Shown here: piece after piece, positions 48,313-58,620 of the stretch
Numbering within the stretch: position 1 is the first letter of the stretch
Layout of the letters: each line of letters begins with the position of its first letter
From: Nostoc sp. NIES-3756
GTDB taxonomy: Bacteria; Cyanobacteriota; Cyanobacteriia; Cyanobacteriales; Nostocaceae
NCBI RefSeq assembly: GCF_001548375.1
Contig: NZ_AP017295.1
Span: forward strand, 3,010,501 to 3,074,500
Length of the DNA stretch: 64,000 nt
Direction of reading: 5' to 3'
The notes under the pieces: model-generated
Told to the model about the DNA's origin: nothing
The model's input: only the letters and a program-made list of their open reading frames with translations
The model's database searches: none
Translations under genes and position numbers: made by a program

Positions 48313-48646
48313 AATTATTATTTAAGTGCGTATCTAACAGATTGAGTAATTTATCTTTACTAATTACTCCTTCTGTGGATGCTAATAACTCGCTACCTTT
48401 AAGTAATCTGAGGGCTGGTACACCTTCTACTTGATATTGTTTGACTGTTACAGGGTTGGGATCGACTTCTAGTTTAACTACTTTCAGGCGATCGCTGTAG
48501 GTATTAGCAGCTATATTAATCAGTGGGGCCATCAACTGGCACGGCCCACACCAAGAAGCCCAGAAGTAAACTAATACAGGCTGCTCGGATTTTAATACTT
48601 CGCTTTCAAACTCAGCATCAGTTATGGTGATTACACCCTTACTCAT
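48311..48646 (-). CDS. Thioredoxin
   Basis: The redox site is W-A-S-W-C-G-P-C-Q near residue 32. The cis-Pro in E-G-V-P-A-L is near 77. I use the ATG at 48646 (MSKGVITITDAEF) because the fold starts there; 13 upstream codons are open but not thioredoxin-like. The 111-residue protein is normal in size. The partner system is not visible here. Confidence 0.95.
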   Translation of the reverse strand: MSKGVITITDAEFESEVLKSEQPVLVYFWASWCGPCQLMAPLINIAANTYSDRLKVVKLEVDPNPVTVKQYQVEGVPALRLLKGSELLASTEGVISKDKLLNLLDTHLNNN

Positions 48647-48708
48647 TGCAGTCTCCATTAGTTGGCATCGATACAAAGTTGGCACACAAATTACTGTATC
48701 GTAAACTG

Positions 48709-48737
48709 GTTGTCAGTTGTCAGTTGTCAGTTGAATG
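48709..48737. repeat. TTGTCAG (STRR2-like) tandem repeat
   Basis: Three to four TTGTCAG units lie between the thioredoxin gene and the vipp1 terminator. Confidence 0.85.
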
Positions 48738-48743
48738 GTGATT

Positions 48744-48771
48744 AAAAATCCCACAACTATTAGCTGTGGGA
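48744..48771 (-). terminator. vipp1 terminator
   Basis: TCCCACA (48749-48755) pairs exactly with TGTGGGA (48765-48771). On the minus strand it is followed by TTTTTAAT. It lies after the vipp1 stop codon and before thioredoxin. Confidence 0.8.
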
Positions 48772-48835
48772 CTTGGCTGAATTAAGAATTACGTTAGCGT
48801 AGCGGGGCGTAGCCCATTACGAATTACGAATTAGA

Positions 48836-49615
48836 CTACAACTGATCCAATTGCTTGCGTAGGGTTTCTAACTCAGAGTCAACAACTTCATTAGATTTGG
48901 GTGCAGTTGATTGTTGTTCTTGTTCTGGGGGTAGTAGGTTTTGATTGGGTGGGGTAGCGGGAGCCAAGGAAGCTTTTAGGGCTGCCAATTCATCATCCAC
49001 ATCGCTGCTAGATTCCAACTTGGCAAATTGGGTTTCTAAATCTGCTCCGGCTAGTTCTGCGGCTGATTGGGCGCGGGCTTCCTGCATCAGGACTTTTTCT
49101 TCCATGCGCTCAAAGGCAGCCATAGCACTGTTAGTATTCATACCACGTACCATACCTTCGAGTTGTTCTTGGGCTTTGGCTGTGGTGATCCGCGCTTTGA
49201 GCATTTCTTTCTTGGTTTTAGCTTCAGAAATTTTGCTTTCTAGCTGGATTAAGTTACGTTTGAGGGTTTCAACTTGAGTGCTTTGTTGGTCTAGGCTAGT
49301 TTTTAAGGCTGTGCTGGTTTCATTATAGGTTTTTTTCCGCTCAAGCGCTTGTCTGGCTAGGTTCTCATCACCTTTTTGTAAGGCTAATTGGGCGTTACGT
49401 TGCCACTTATTGATTTCATTTTGAGCATCAGTATATTGTTTTTCTGTACGCTTTTGGGCAGCGATCGCTTGAGCCACACCCTGACGTAATTGCACCAAGT
49501 CTTCCTGCATTTCCAGGATGGCTTGCTCGAGCATTTTTTCAGGATCTTCGGCTTTATTGACTAAATCGTTGAGGTTAGCACTAACTACTCGCTTAATCCG
49601 ATCAAATAATCCCAT
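48836..49615 (-). CDS. vipp1: Vipp1/IM30 thylakoid membrane protein
   Basis: Vipp1 forms ring and rod polymers that protect and shape thylakoid membranes. The 259-residue protein is a nearly complete coiled coil after the amphipathic helix GLFDRIKRVVSANLNDLV. It has the C-terminal extension (VDSELETLRKQLDQL, near 245-259) that separates Vipp1 from PspA. The Gln/Pro-rich linker near 215-240 is as expected. A PspA-like paralogue lies 160 bases upstream on the same strand. Confidence 0.9.
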   Translation of the reverse strand: MGLFDRIKRVVSANLNDLVNKAEDPEKMLEQAILEMQEDLVQLRQGVAQAIAAQKRTEKQYTDAQNEINKWQRNAQLALQKGDENLARQALERKKTYNETSTALKTSLDQQSTQVETLKRNLIQLESKISEAKTKKEMLKARITTAKAQEQLEGMVRGMNTNSAMAAFERMEEKVLMQEARAQSAAELAGADLETQFAKLESSSDVDDELAALKASLAPATPPNQNLLPPEQEQQSTAPKSNEVVDSELETLRKQLDQL

Positions 49616-49775
49616 AACTTTTTTTCCTTTTGGAGTTTACGCGCTTGTTTGATAAGTTGGCTTTTTTACTATTTAATAGCTTCCATTTTCAATGTAATCT
49701 TTCCGGTTGGGTTAAGTACGTCCCAATACCCGCTAATTGTTAAGATATATCCTAGTGTTGATAATTGACTAATTC

Positions 49776-50483
49776 TTAAGAGTTTTCACCTTGGGGTAGT
49801 TGTTGCTGCTGGGAATTTTCTGTATTTCGCAAGGTTTTGGCTTTCATTGCCGCTAGCTGCTTATCAACATCATCACCAGCTTCCAGTGCATCAAATTGTT
49901 TTTGCAAGTCGTCGCTACCGAGTTGATTAATGAGTTCTGATTTTGCCTCTACTTGTAAAACCTTTTCTTCCATACGTTCAAAAGCATTCAAACTACTAGT
50001 AGCTGAACCTCCACTTAACATTTCTTGCAACTTATAGGATGCTTCTGCTGAACGAGCGCGAGCGATATACATATCTTTTTTAGTCTTCGCCTCGGCAAGT
50101 TTTAACTCCAGTGTCCGCATATCCTGTTTGAGCCTAGTTACTATCTCAACTTGCTCGGTAATTTGACTAGAAAAAGTTTCGGCTGCTTTTACATAGGCTT
50201 GTCGTTTTGTCAAGGCTTCCTTGGCTAGAGGTTCGTTACCTTGTTGTAGTGCTAACTGAGCGCGACGATACCATTCTTCGGCGGTTGACTGGGCTGATGC
50301 GGCTTGGCGTTCAGTGCGTTTTTGAGTAGCGATCGCTTGCGCTACCCCCTGTCGCAATTGCAGTAAATGTTGCTGCATTTCCATAACAGTTTTTTCCAGA
50401 ATCTTTTCTGGATCTTCTCTACTGGCTACCGCACTATTGAAGTTAGCGCTAATCACCCTTTGGATACGCTTAATCAATTCCAT
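49776..50483 (-). CDS. pspA: PspA/IM30-family protein
   Basis: The 235-residue protein has the PspA layout: an amphipathic helix ELIKRIQRVISANFNSAVAS, then coiled coil to residue 220. It lacks the C-terminal Vipp1 helix of its downstream neighbour, ending in a Gln-rich tail. It therefore looks like the PspA-type paralogue, binding stressed membranes. Gene order (pspA then vipp1, same strand) suggests an old duplication and possible shared transcription. Confidence 0.88.
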   Translation of the reverse strand: MELIKRIQRVISANFNSAVASREDPEKILEKTVMEMQQHLLQLRQGVAQAIATQKRTERQAASAQSTAEEWYRRAQLALQQGNEPLAKEALTKRQAYVKAAETFSSQITEQVEIVTRLKQDMRTLELKLAEAKTKKDMYIARARSAEASYKLQEMLSGGSATSSLNAFERMEEKVLQVEAKSELINQLGSDDLQKQFDALEAGDDVDKQLAAMKAKTLRNTENSQQQQLPQGENS

Positions 50484-50700
50484 TCCGGCTCTCCATTCAT
50501 TTTTTGCCAGTCAACCTTGGGGGAAATTCAAAACTTGTACTGAGCTTGTCGTTCGCATTAGCGTCTCGTAGAGAGGTATTCAAAAAAATTAGCTTGAGCC
50601 TGCCTTACGGCATAACCTGCATTGGTATTGAAAAACGCAGTACACCTTACACCCTTTTTCCTGTCCCTTATTTCCTAATCCTATCGTAAATTTTTACAAT

Positions 50701-52002
50701 CTATGGCTGCTGTAGGCGTGCTTTAACCCCTTTGGCTTGTAGCTGTTTTAACTTTTGTTGTGCTTCTTCTTTGGTTTTGACTGTAGCTAGATAAATTAAT
50801 GTGCTGTTGCGTGATAGATAAGCATCACGGACTACTCGGCGTGCCTCAGCCAAGGAGCTAGGGTTTTGATTGTCTAAAACTATATGATACAGTCCATCTG
50901 CTGATGGTTTGATTTCGGTGTTAGGTGTGGGTGGAGTTGTAGTTGCTTCGGGTATAGGTTGTAAGCTAAGGCTGGGAGTGGCATTGAGGCTTGGTAAAGG
51001 TTGCGTCTCTGGTAGGGGATTGGTAATTGGAGGAACAACTGGTGTTTGGATGGCGATCGGATTGACTGGTAGTGTGGGGGTTGTTTGCACATTGGGTTGT
51101 AAGCCAACCACATCAATAGGATCTCTTACCTCTGGAAATTCTTTGGCGGCTAAGTTGGGATATTTAGGTATGGGTGTGAGTTCCGGTTGTAATTGGGTTT
51201 GAGGATTACTAGCAGTTTCTTGGGGAATTTGAGTGCTAGGGGATGAATTACCGTTGAATAATTTGCTGAAATTCAACTGGGGTAAGGTTTTAGGATTAAA
51301 AACTACGTAACCCAATGTCAGACTAGCTACTAATAAAAGCAACATGGAGCCGATGCCCAAGGGTGATAGAAGACTATCGCTAGAATTGCTGGCTTGGTTT
51401 TCTTCTGGCGCTTCATCTGTGAGACTCCGCAACAGTGCTTCACTAGATTCCAAATAGTCATCTGGTTGGGTAGGAGTATCATCAGCTAAGAGCTTATCGC
51501 TTTGATTGCCTTGCGCGATCGCAGGTACAATACTGCCATTGTCTGTAGACTTGGCTGAAGGCAGGGGAATTTGTGTATTGGCTTCAGGCGAAGTTTTTGG
51601 TTGAGAGTTATCTGGTGTTTTGGCAGCAGGAAGTTGAAGATGAGAAACCACTGAAGACGGATTTTCCATCTCTAATTGTGGTTTTTTGTCTTGGGTAGAT
51701 GACTTAATAATGACTGATGCTGGTTTTTCTGGAGGAGTTGGAGGTAAGGGTAAAGGTTTTGTCTGAGGTTTAATTTCTAATAGTGATGGCTGAGTATCTG
51801 TCAATGTAGCATTTTTATCTGTCAACTCTTGAGCATAATGATTAGTGTAACTATTTACACGAGATTGACTACTAGTCCTTATTCCCATACGGGTGCGGCG
51901 ATAACGAGCTAATTCTTGTTCTAACTGTACTTCTAAACTCGCTAACGCCGCCGCTAATGCTGGCTTCAGCCCAGTACCATCCATCAGGGGTTTTTGACTC
52001 AT
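50701..52002 (-). CDS. Membrane protein with SPOR-like C-terminal domain
   Basis: The 433-residue protein has a cytoplasmic Pro/Ser/Gln-rich part (1-210), one membrane segment (about 213-235, LGIGSMLLLLVASLTLGYVV), a long Pro/Thr/Gln-rich linker and a compact C-terminal domain (about 368-433). That domain reads YHIVLDNQNPSSLAEARRVV, then LIYLATVKTKEEAQQKLKQL. The end resembles SPOR domains that bind septal peptidoglycan. No exact function is known. It is divergent from dciA, 106 bases away. Confidence 0.75.
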   Translation of the reverse strand: MSQKPLMDGTGLKPALAAALASLEVQLEQELARYRRTRMGIRTSSQSRVNSYTNHYAQELTDKNATLTDTQPSLLEIKPQTKPLPLPPTPPEKPASVIIKSSTQDKKPQLEMENPSSVVSHLQLPAAKTPDNSQPKTSPEANTQIPLPSAKSTDNGSIVPAIAQGNQSDKLLADDTPTQPDDYLESSEALLRSLTDEAPEENQASNSSDSLLSPLGIGSMLLLLVASLTLGYVVFNPKTLPQLNFSKLFNGNSSPSTQIPQETASNPQTQLQPELTPIPKYPNLAAKEFPEVRDPIDVVGLQPNVQTTPTLPVNPIAIQTPVVPPITNPLPETQPLPSLNATPSLSLQPIPEATTTPPTPNTEIKPSADGLYHIVLDNQNPSSLAEARRVVRDAYLSRNSTLIYLATVKTKEEAQQKLKQLQAKGVKARLQQP

Positions 52003-52108
52003 CGCTTTTGTGCCTCAAACTTAGACTAGTTGTGTGCCAATGCTATAGAAAATTGTTTATTAGTATAGATCCCAGAACCAAGCTCAATTGTGGCTGTTAT
52101 TTGGCAAG

Positions 52109-52663
52109 ATGTCTTTTAAATCGGTTAATGATATTTTAGGTGTTATAGAAAAGCAGGCGAAATGGCAAGAACAACCATTTCAGCAAGTATGCCAATTTTG
52201 GGCAGAAGTTGTAGGTAGTGCCATTGCTGCCCAAACTCAGCCTTTATCGATTCAACGTGATGTTTTACGAGTGGCAACTTCTAGCGCTGCTTGGGCGCAA
52301 AACTTGACATTTAGCCGTCAAACATTACTACTCAAGTTAAATCAAAAACTATCTACGCCTTTGGTAGATTTGCGTTTTGCTACTGCTGGTTGGCAACGCC
52401 AACCACAAAAGGAACAACCACAGGCAACGATTTTAGCAAATCAGCATCCTAGTTATCTGGGTGACGTTAATGAACGGCGTGGGGCGAAAGTTGTTAACCA
52501 AGATGTAAATCAGGTGTTTGACAATTGGGCAAAGACAAGACAGAGGCGATCGCAAAATTTACCCCTTTGCCCTCAGTGTGAATGTCCCACACCACCCGGT
52601 GAACTCCAGCGTTGGGGGGTTTGTGGATTTTGTAGTGTTAAGCAATTGCCCAAAAATATTTAA
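52109..52663 (+). CDS. dciA: DciA-type helicase loader (DUF721) with zinc-ribbon-like tail
   Basis: DciA proteins load the replicative helicase DnaB in bacteria without DnaC. The DUF721 domain covers about residues 5-95: the FWAEVVGSAIAAQTQPLSIQ segment, then VATSSAAWAQNLTFSRQTLL. The C-terminal end has two Cys pairs, C-P-Q-C-E-C and C-G-F-C, probably a zinc ribbon. I use the ATG at 52109, where DUF721 starts; the open frame begins 7 codons earlier. Confidence 0.85.
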   Translation: MSFKSVNDILGVIEKQAKWQEQPFQQVCQFWAEVVGSAIAAQTQPLSIQRDVLRVATSSAAWAQNLTFSRQTLLLKLNQKLSTPLVDLRFATAGWQRQPQKEQPQATILANQHPSYLGDVNERRGAKVVNQDVNQVFDNWAKTRQRRSQNLPLCPQCECPTPPGELQRWGVCGFCSVKQLPKNI

Positions 52664-53032
52664 TATCTTTCTATATAGATAAATTATTTTGATCTAACTT
52701 AGGTTAGTTGTTGAGTTGATATTTTTCCTGGTGTAATTGGCAAATTTATGTTTAAACCCAACAAATATGTCATAATTAAAAATTTTTCATACATCTAAAG
52801 TTTGACCTTTAGCGTTGATCCCTGATAAGTTAAAGGCAATAATTTATATGTAACCACTATAAGTAACATTGAAAAATATAACATAAATCTAAAAACATAA
52901 TAAAGCTAATTTTAGCTATAAATGGGTTACAACCTAGATATAATCACGGGTTATGGGTTCTATACGTATTTCTATCTAGAAGGAAAATAAAGAGACGAAA
53001 TCAGCCATATACGGCATTAAAGATGAACCCAA
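52664..53032. other. AT-rich non-coding gap
   Basis: The 369 bases before the Cys-rich gene are strongly AT-rich with no recognised gene, operator or terminator. Confidence 0.5.
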
Positions 53033-53347
53033 ATGAAATCTATTAATTCTTTGACATCTGCCTGTCGATATTGTCGCCATTATCAGCCAGAAGGTCGCCG
53101 GGGTGGAATGTGTCAACAGTTGGGAGCGCCTGTGCAAGCCTGTTGGAAAGCTTGCTCCTTAGCGCTACCACCTTTTGCGCCTTCTTGGGAGACTCTGGAA
53201 GATGCTTGGAGTTTACCTGATGCTACACCAGTTTTAGTGGAATCAGAACCTCTGGTGTCTAATGTAGAGAATGCTATTTTTGCTGTTAGTCAGGAGAAAA
53301 CTGCCTCTACTTCTGAACAAGCAAAAGTTGAGACAGTACTTATTTAA
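53033..53347 (+). CDS. Small Cys-rich protein conserved in appearance, function unknown
   Basis: The 104 residues begin with a Cys cluster, C-R-Y-C-R-H-Y-Q-P-E-G-R-R-G-G-M-C, then C-W-K-A-C, six Cys within residues 11-41. The remainder is acidic and low in complexity. The Cys spacing suggests a metal or zinc-ribbon-like site. No family could be named. It stands alone, downstream of dciA by 369 bases. Confidence 0.75.
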   Translation: MKSINSLTSACRYCRHYQPEGRRGGMCQQLGAPVQACWKACSLALPPFAPSWETLEDAWSLPDATPVLVESEPLVSNVENAIFAVSQEKTASTSEQAKVETVLI

Positions 53348-53408
53348 CCATTCATATATTACCTGACTGTGCTTACAGTCTGTGTACGATTTAGATTTGT
53401 CTTTAAAT

Positions 53409-53489
53409 ATTTATCAGTTGTCAGTTGTCAGTTGTTAGCTATCAGTTGTCAGGTGATATGCACTCTTGACTGTTGACTGATAACTGACA
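53409..53489. repeat. TTGTCAG (STRR2-like) repeats
   Basis: CAGTTGT heptamers (53413-53454) followed by TTGACTG/ATAACTGAC units fill the gap between the Cys-rich gene and convergent menB. Confidence 0.85.
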
Positions 53490-53496
53490 CACCCAA

Positions 53497-54330
53497 TTAT
53501 GGTAGCCAAGGAAAGTCTCGAAAATTTGGTGGGCGTTTCTCTAAGAAAGCTTGTTTACCTTCAGAACCTTCCTCTGTCATGTAATAAAGTAGCGTGGCAT
53601 TACCGGCTAGTTCTTGTAAACCAGCTTGTCCATCACAATCAGCATTAAATGCAGCTTTGAGACAGCGAATAGCAATAGGGCTTTTTTCTAAAATTTCTCC
53701 AGCCCATTTAATTCCTTCTGCTTCCAGTTCGTCCACTGGTACAACGCAATTTACTAAACCCATTTCTAAAGCTTGTTGGGCATCATATTGACGGCAGAGA
53801 AACCAAATTTCTCGCGCTTTTTTCTGCCCAACGATACGGGCGAGATAGCTAGCGCCAAAACCACCATCAAAACTGCCGACTTTCGGGCCTGTTTGCCCAA
53901 AAATAGCATTATCAGCCGCAATTGTTAAGTCACAGATTAAGTGTAGGACGTGACCACCACCGATCGCATATCCAGCCACTAAAGCAATGACGACTTTGGG
54001 CATGGAACGAATTAGTCGTTGTAAATCCAGCACATTTAAGCGAGGGATACCTGCCTCATCTACATAGCCAGCTTGTCCCCGCACACTTTGATCGCCACCA
54101 GCACAGAAAGCATATTTACCATCAATATGTGGGCCAGCGCCAGTAAATAGGACTACACCGATGCGTGTATCCTCACGGGCATCACAGAAAGCATCATACA
54201 ATTCCACAACAGTTTTCGGGCGAAAAGCATTGCGTTTATGTGGGCGGTTGATGGTGATTTTAGCTATCCCATCGGCTTTGTGATAAAGGATGTCTTCGTA
54301 AGTTTTAACAGGTTGCCAGTCGATTTGCAT
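53497..54330 (-). CDS. menB: 1,4-dihydroxy-2-naphthoyl-CoA synthase
   Basis: MenB closes the second ring in phylloquinone/menaquinone synthesis, needed for the photosystem I cofactor. The crotonase fold is complete in 277 residues. Specific blocks are [37 protein letters not shown] and the C-terminal FLEKRPPNF. These are MenB-specific rather than general crotonase. Confidence 0.97.
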   Translation of the reverse strand: MQIDWQPVKTYEDILYHKADGIAKITINRPHKRNAFRPKTVVELYDAFCDAREDTRIGVVLFTGAGPHIDGKYAFCAGGDQSVRGQAGYVDEAGIPRLNVLDLQRLIRSMPKVVIALVAGYAIGGGHVLHLICDLTIAADNAIFGQTGPKVGSFDGGFGASYLARIVGQKKAREIWFLCRQYDAQQALEMGLVNCVVPVDELEAEGIKWAGEILEKSPIAIRCLKAAFNADCDGQAGLQELAGNATLLYYMTEEGSEGKQAFLEKRPPNFRDFPWLP

Positions 54331-54448
54331 GGGGAATGAAGTATGCTGCTTGAGAATTTTATCGCAGAGGTGAGGAGTTGCGATCGCTAATATAGCAGGA
54401 GGCAGGAGGTAGGAGGTAAATTCTTACTAATGGCTATATTTAACGTAA

Positions 54449-54476
54449 GTAGAGACGTTACATATAACGTCTCTAC
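54449..54476. repeat. Perfect 12-base inverted repeat with GTAGAGACGTTA arms
   Basis: GTAGAGACGTTA (54449-54460) pairs exactly with TAACGTCTCTAC (54465-54476) around a 4-base loop. It shares the TAGAGACG core with the hairpin at 18831-18858. No T-run follows on either strand, so it may be a repeat element more than a terminator. Confidence 0.75.
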
Positions 54477-54532
54477 ATCATTTATTTGACGCAACTTTAT
54501 AGAGAATTGGTATTGCAAACCCTAAATTCCCT

Positions 54533-54560
54533 AATTACGAATTACGAATTACGAATTAAC
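54533..54560. repeat. ATTACGA tandem repeat
   Basis: Three to four ATTACGA units abut the 3' end of the ATP-grasp gene on the minus strand. Confidence 0.85.
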
Positions 54561-56157
54561 TATACCCATCCCAAGCATTAGGGAAGGTGTAATCAGAGAA
54601 CAGAGGAAAATTTTGACTATTGACGCGGGTTTCGTCATCTAAAACTTTGACAACCTTGTTATAAATATCTTCGGCTTGTTGGGGTGAGTCACCAATGCTA
54701 GTTAATCCCAATTTACCAAACTGGGAAAGACAACCCATCAAATGAAACACTGTTCCTGTTTCTGTGCAACTATCGAAGTGTAATCTGTGACGAGCGATGA
54801 TATCCATTAAATCGTTAGGTAGTAATCCCCGATAGCGGTCTTTTTGGAGGTTGTCTGTGGCGATGTAGTATTTGGGGCGACCTTGTTGACTGTAAAATAA
54901 CCCCGTAGATAACTCATAACGACCGTTGGTTAATAATTTTAAGGTCATGAAGGGATGGGTTGTCCCGCCTTTGCGCAGGTTAATTTCAATTGCTTGAATA
55001 TCCCACTGACCATTACCTTGGTCAACTGTAATAAAGTCTACACCAAATCTTTCCAAAGCTCCTTTTTGTGCCAGCTTTCTCCCAACTTGTAAGCCTAATT
55101 GTTGTAACTGTAGGCGATAACTTTCATCTGCGGGAAAGCTACATCCTAAGTATATCTGTCCGTCTGGGCCGCCAAGGATTTGATCGTGAGTCGAGAGGAT
55201 TTCAACTTCACCTGTAGGTGTGATGCGTCCTTGCACACTAGGCGATCGCTTAATTTCTCCTTCGACAAATGCTTCGACAATCGCCCCTAGTTCTGTAATT
55301 CTACCGGAAAAGTTCTGCCAATTTTCTTGTTTGGCTTGAAAACGCAACGAGGAGAAGCGATCGCTAATTGCTGCTATCCTTTGGGCTTGGGTAGCTTTTG
55401 GTGGTGCAACATCCATTATTGGTTGTAAATCTAATAATGCGTTTCCTTCCCCAGAAATCCCTTCATTCAATTTCACTACCATCCGTTTTAGTGATGGTTG
55501 GCGTTCCCACAAATCATTAGCCTCCACAGCCAAATCTTGGTGAGTCCAAACTAATTTACTTCCATCAGGGTGGGGTACACCACTTTCTGCAAAGATTTGC
55601 CGACTACCACTTTTTGTCCCCCATATTTGTAACTCTGGTGCAGCCGCGTATAAGGGGACATTTAATTTCAGTGATAATTCTGCTTCTAATTCTGTGGAGT
55701 TATAGCAAATTATAAATGATTTTTCTAACCTTAAAGCTTGCTTAATTCTCTCCATTAACCGGGGACGTTCTAAGATTTTTTGACTTAGAGGTTTAGGAGA
55801 AGAATCATAAGTCGAAAGTAGTAGCAGGCGATTACGCGCATGGGAGAAAGGAATACCGGGTAACAGTTGTAGATAATAATCGATAATGCTGGGATGTAGG
55901 GGAATTGATGTTACATAAATCAATCTAGTCCGAGGATTCCGTAAGCGCATCAAGGCAAACAGTAATCTTTCTTCATAATGCTCACAACCATCAATTTTTT
56001 GAATTTCGCGCTGGTCAATACTTAAGGAAGGGATAACAACAATATCTGCTTCACCAGTGTCAAACTGCTCAATAGTTTTCCAGCGATCGCGCAGGGTATA
56101 TTGTAGGCTGCGAAATTGATCAACCGATTCTAATTCTGTATGATTTAGCGTTACCAT
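54556..56157 (-). CDS. ATP-grasp ligase related to peptide ligase PGM1
   Basis: The 533-residue protein has an N-terminal preATP-grasp-like part (about 30-170), then ATP-grasp features: KRMVVKLNEGISGEGN (near 226), V-E-A-F-V-E-G-E-I near 295, and a metal-binding D-I-Q-A-I-E-I-N-L-R-K-G-G-T-T-H-P near 390-405. A C-terminal domain (about 420-533) resembles the PGM1_C type. PGM1 joins peptides in pheganomycin synthesis; the role in cyanobacteria is unknown. No biosynthetic partners lie next to it. Confidence 0.8.
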   Translation of the reverse strand: MVTLNHTELESVDQFRSLQYTLRDRWKTIEQFDTGEADIVVIPSLSIDQREIQKIDGCEHYEERLLFALMRLRNPRTRLIYVTSIPLHPSIIDYYLQLLPGIPFSHARNRLLLLSTYDSSPKPLSQKILERPRLMERIKQALRLEKSFIICYNSTELEAELSLKLNVPLYAAAPELQIWGTKSGSRQIFAESGVPHPDGSKLVWTHQDLAVEANDLWERQPSLKRMVVKLNEGISGEGNALLDLQPIMDVAPPKATQAQRIAAISDRFSSLRFQAKQENWQNFSGRITELGAIVEAFVEGEIKRSPSVQGRITPTGEVEILSTHDQILGGPDGQIYLGCSFPADESYRLQLQQLGLQVGRKLAQKGALERFGVDFITVDQGNGQWDIQAIEINLRKGGTTHPFMTLKLLTNGRYELSTGLFYSQQGRPKYYIATDNLQKDRYRGLLPNDLMDIIARHRLHFDSCTETGTVFHLMGCLSQFGKLGLTSIGDSPQQAEDIYNKVVKVLDDETRVNSQNFPLFSDYTFPNAWDGYS

Positions 56158-56695
56158 AATCCCTTCCTCATTTGATCCCCGACACTACCCGATTATTCTT
56201 GTATAACCTAAATTAAGCGTAATATTCCTCTTATGCAATAGTTCTTGATTGTTTTCCCTTCTGTCATATTATGTATTTTCGTGATTGCTAGGCTATTCTC
56301 CAAAAGTAAGATAATTTTTCTATTTAATGCTGATTTATATAGCTAAAATTTAAGACTCAGTATTCATGGACTTGGGTAATTCTAGGTTATGAAATCATCA
56401 TAAATATGCTCTGTTATAAATACTGAACTATGACAATATGAATCTCATAAACTTATTTATAATGACTTTAATAATTTAAGGTTGAGACTTCTAGTTTACA
56501 TCTATATAAAGACCGTTAAACCTACTGGAATACAGAGGTAATTTTGTTAAAAATTAGGTAAGAGACCATTTCTAAATGTATAGAGATGTTGCACAAAATG
56601 TTTTCAATTAAATGAACTGATACAATCGCCTCTAAAATAACAAAACATTCTCTGAAAAATTTATTACTCAAGTTGCTTATATTAGGGAGGGGAGT
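56158..56695. other. Non-coding gap upstream of the kinase-like gene
   Basis: The 538 bases are AT-rich. I see no gene, operator or repeat block in them, apart from the ribosome site GGGAGG (56685-56690) near the right end. Confidence 0.5.
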
Positions 56696-57637
56696 ATGAT
56701 GAGCCGTCCAATAATTCTAGGTATTGTTGGCGATAGTGCTGCGGGTAAAACGACCCTAACTAGGGGAATTGCCCAAATACTAGGGCCGGAGAACGTCACA
56801 CTCATCTGTACTGATGATTACCATTGCTATGACCGCAAGCAACGCGCAGAGATAGGAATTACAGCCCTCCACCCTGATTGTAACCATTTGGATATCATGC
56901 AGCAGCATCTATCGCTGCTACGTACAGGGCAACCAATCCTCAAACCTGTTTATAGTCACAAAACAGGAACTTTTGAGCCGCCCCAATATATCAAACCAAA
57001 TAAATTTGTCATTATCGAAGGATTGCTTGGTTACTCTACCCGTGCAGCTCGTGAATGCTACGATGTAAAAGTTTACCTCGCCCCTCCAGAAGACCTCCGC
57101 GCTACTTGGAAAGTCAAACGCGACACACAAAAACGTGGCTATACCCCCGAACAAGTATTAGCAGAATTAGAAAAACGCGAACCAGATTCAGAACAGTTTA
57201 TTCGCCCCCAGAGACAATGGTCTGATATCGTTGTCAGCTTTTATCCACCATGCGATGATCATGATGAAAGCAACGGACACCTCAATGTACGTTTAGTATT
57301 ACGCCCCACTATTCCGCACCCAGACTTTACACCAATTCTTAATTTAACTAATGGTGATTCTGGTTCAGCAATTCGCCTGGGACTCGATAGGGATATGAGT
57401 AAACCAGTGGATGTATTAGAAGTTGATGGTCACGCCACTTTAGAGCAAGTAAATAAGTTAGAGCATATTCTTTGTTCTGATATGCCCTATTTAATCAATG
57501 TATGCGATCGCGAAAGTAATCCAGAATTAGGTAAAATCGCAGGTACAACAGGCGAAACCCTACAAAGTTATCCTCTCGCCCTAACTCAGTTAATCATCAC
57601 CTACCATATGCTCAAAGCAACGCAAATCTATCAGTAA
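56696..57637 (+). CDS. Phosphoribulokinase/uridine kinase-like P-loop kinase
   Basis: Walker A is G-D-S-A-A-G-K-T-T near residue 13. The family blocks are [19 protein letters not shown] and I-I-E-G-L-L-G-Y-S. The C-terminal [16 protein letters not shown] block matches cyanobacterial phosphoribulokinase. Sequence differs from classical Calvin cycle PRK (L-L-G-Y-S in place of L-H-P), and the redox Cys pair near the N-terminus of plant PRK is not seen. The protein is a paralogue; its substrate may not be ribulose-5-phosphate. GGGAGG favours the second ATG at 56699. Confidence 0.82.
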   Translation: MMSRPIILGIVGDSAAGKTTLTRGIAQILGPENVTLICTDDYHCYDRKQRAEIGITALHPDCNHLDIMQQHLSLLRTGQPILKPVYSHKTGTFEPPQYIKPNKFVIIEGLLGYSTRAARECYDVKVYLAPPEDLRATWKVKRDTQKRGYTPEQVLAELEKREPDSEQFIRPQRQWSDIVVSFYPPCDDHDESNGHLNVRLVLRPTIPHPDFTPILNLTNGDSGSAIRLGLDRDMSKPVDVLEVDGHATLEQVNKLEHILCSDMPYLINVCDRESNPELGKIAGTTGETLQSYPLALTQLIITYHMLKATQIYQ

Positions 57638-57759
57638 AAATTTTTTATTTTTACAAAAAAAAGATAAACATTAAAGATTTCCTCAAGCTGGGTGAATCGG
57701 AACGCAAACAAGGGATAACTAAAGATAGCTGCATCTATGACTTCTTCTTTAGTTGTTCT

Positions 57760-58491
57760 ATGACCTATTGCCTGAGAATTGCTGATATACCCACAAATGA
57801 GCGCCCCCGTGAACGGTTGATGACACACGGGCCGAAAGTTTTAGCCACGGCCGAGTTAATCGCAATTCTTTTAGGTACTGGTCAAGGCCCTGGCAAACTT
57901 TCCGCCGTTGGTCTAGGACAATATATATTACAGGAATTGAGCAAACATCAACGCGACCCACTAGCTGTTTTGCGGGAAGTTACCCCGGCTGAGTTAATGC
58001 AAATTCCTGGAATTGGCCCAGCAAAAGCCACAACTATCTTAGCGGCAATAGAATTGGGTAAACGCGCGTTTCAATCTCGTCCTTTAGATAGGACACCAAT
58101 TGATAGCCCAGTGAGTGCTGCGGCTGCATTGAGTCAAGATTTAATGTGGCAGAGTCAAGAACGATTTGCTGTATTATTGCTGGATGTAAAAAATCGGCTA
58201 TTGGGAACACAGGTAATTACTATAGGTACAGCGACCGAAACATTAGCTTCTCCACGGGATATTTTTCGGGAAGTCATACGCCAAGGTGCAACACGCACAA
58301 TAGTCGCCCACAATCACCCTTCCGGCAACGTGGAACCCAGCCAAGAAGATATAGAGTTGACACGCCAATTATTAGCAGGAGCGCAACTTTTAGGTATACC
58401 TTTGTTAGATCATTTAATTTTAGGTAATGGTAATCACCAGAGTTTGCGGGAAATTACTAGCTTGTGGAATGATTATCCGCAGGGAGATTAA
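57760..58491 (+). CDS. radC: RadC-family JAB/MPN domain protein
   Basis: The 243-residue protein has an N-terminal helix-hairpin-helix region ([10 protein letters not shown] near 86). The C-terminal JAB-like domain has the metal motif V-A-H-N-H-P-S-G-N near 187 and S-x8-D ([10 protein letters not shown], then LLDHLILG). RadC is named for DNA repair, but its role there has been disputed. Most radC-bearing genomes place it alone, as here. Confidence 0.93.
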   Translation: MTYCLRIADIPTNERPRERLMTHGPKVLATAELIAILLGTGQGPGKLSAVGLGQYILQELSKHQRDPLAVLREVTPAELMQIPGIGPAKATTILAAIELGKRAFQSRPLDRTPIDSPVSAAAALSQDLMWQSQERFAVLLLDVKNRLLGTQVITIGTATETLASPRDIFREVIRQGATRTIVAHNHPSGNVEPSQEDIELTRQLLAGAQLLGIPLLDHLILGNGNHQSLREITSLWNDYPQGD

Positions 58492-58620
58492 TTAGGAGAT
58501 GGGGGAGATGAGGGGGATAAATAGGCAAGTTAGACAAAGTAAGTAGAGATTCTTCTATCTCCCCCACTCCCCTTACTCCCTCATCTCCCCCCACTCTCTC
58601 TACTTCCCCACTCCCAATTT
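58490..58620. repeat. GGGAGATGG and C-rich tandem repeats
   Basis: G-rich units (58495-58518) and C-rich units (58558-58617) are roughly complementary, fill the gap between radC and the convergent WD40 gene, and reach both stop codons. Confidence 0.9.
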
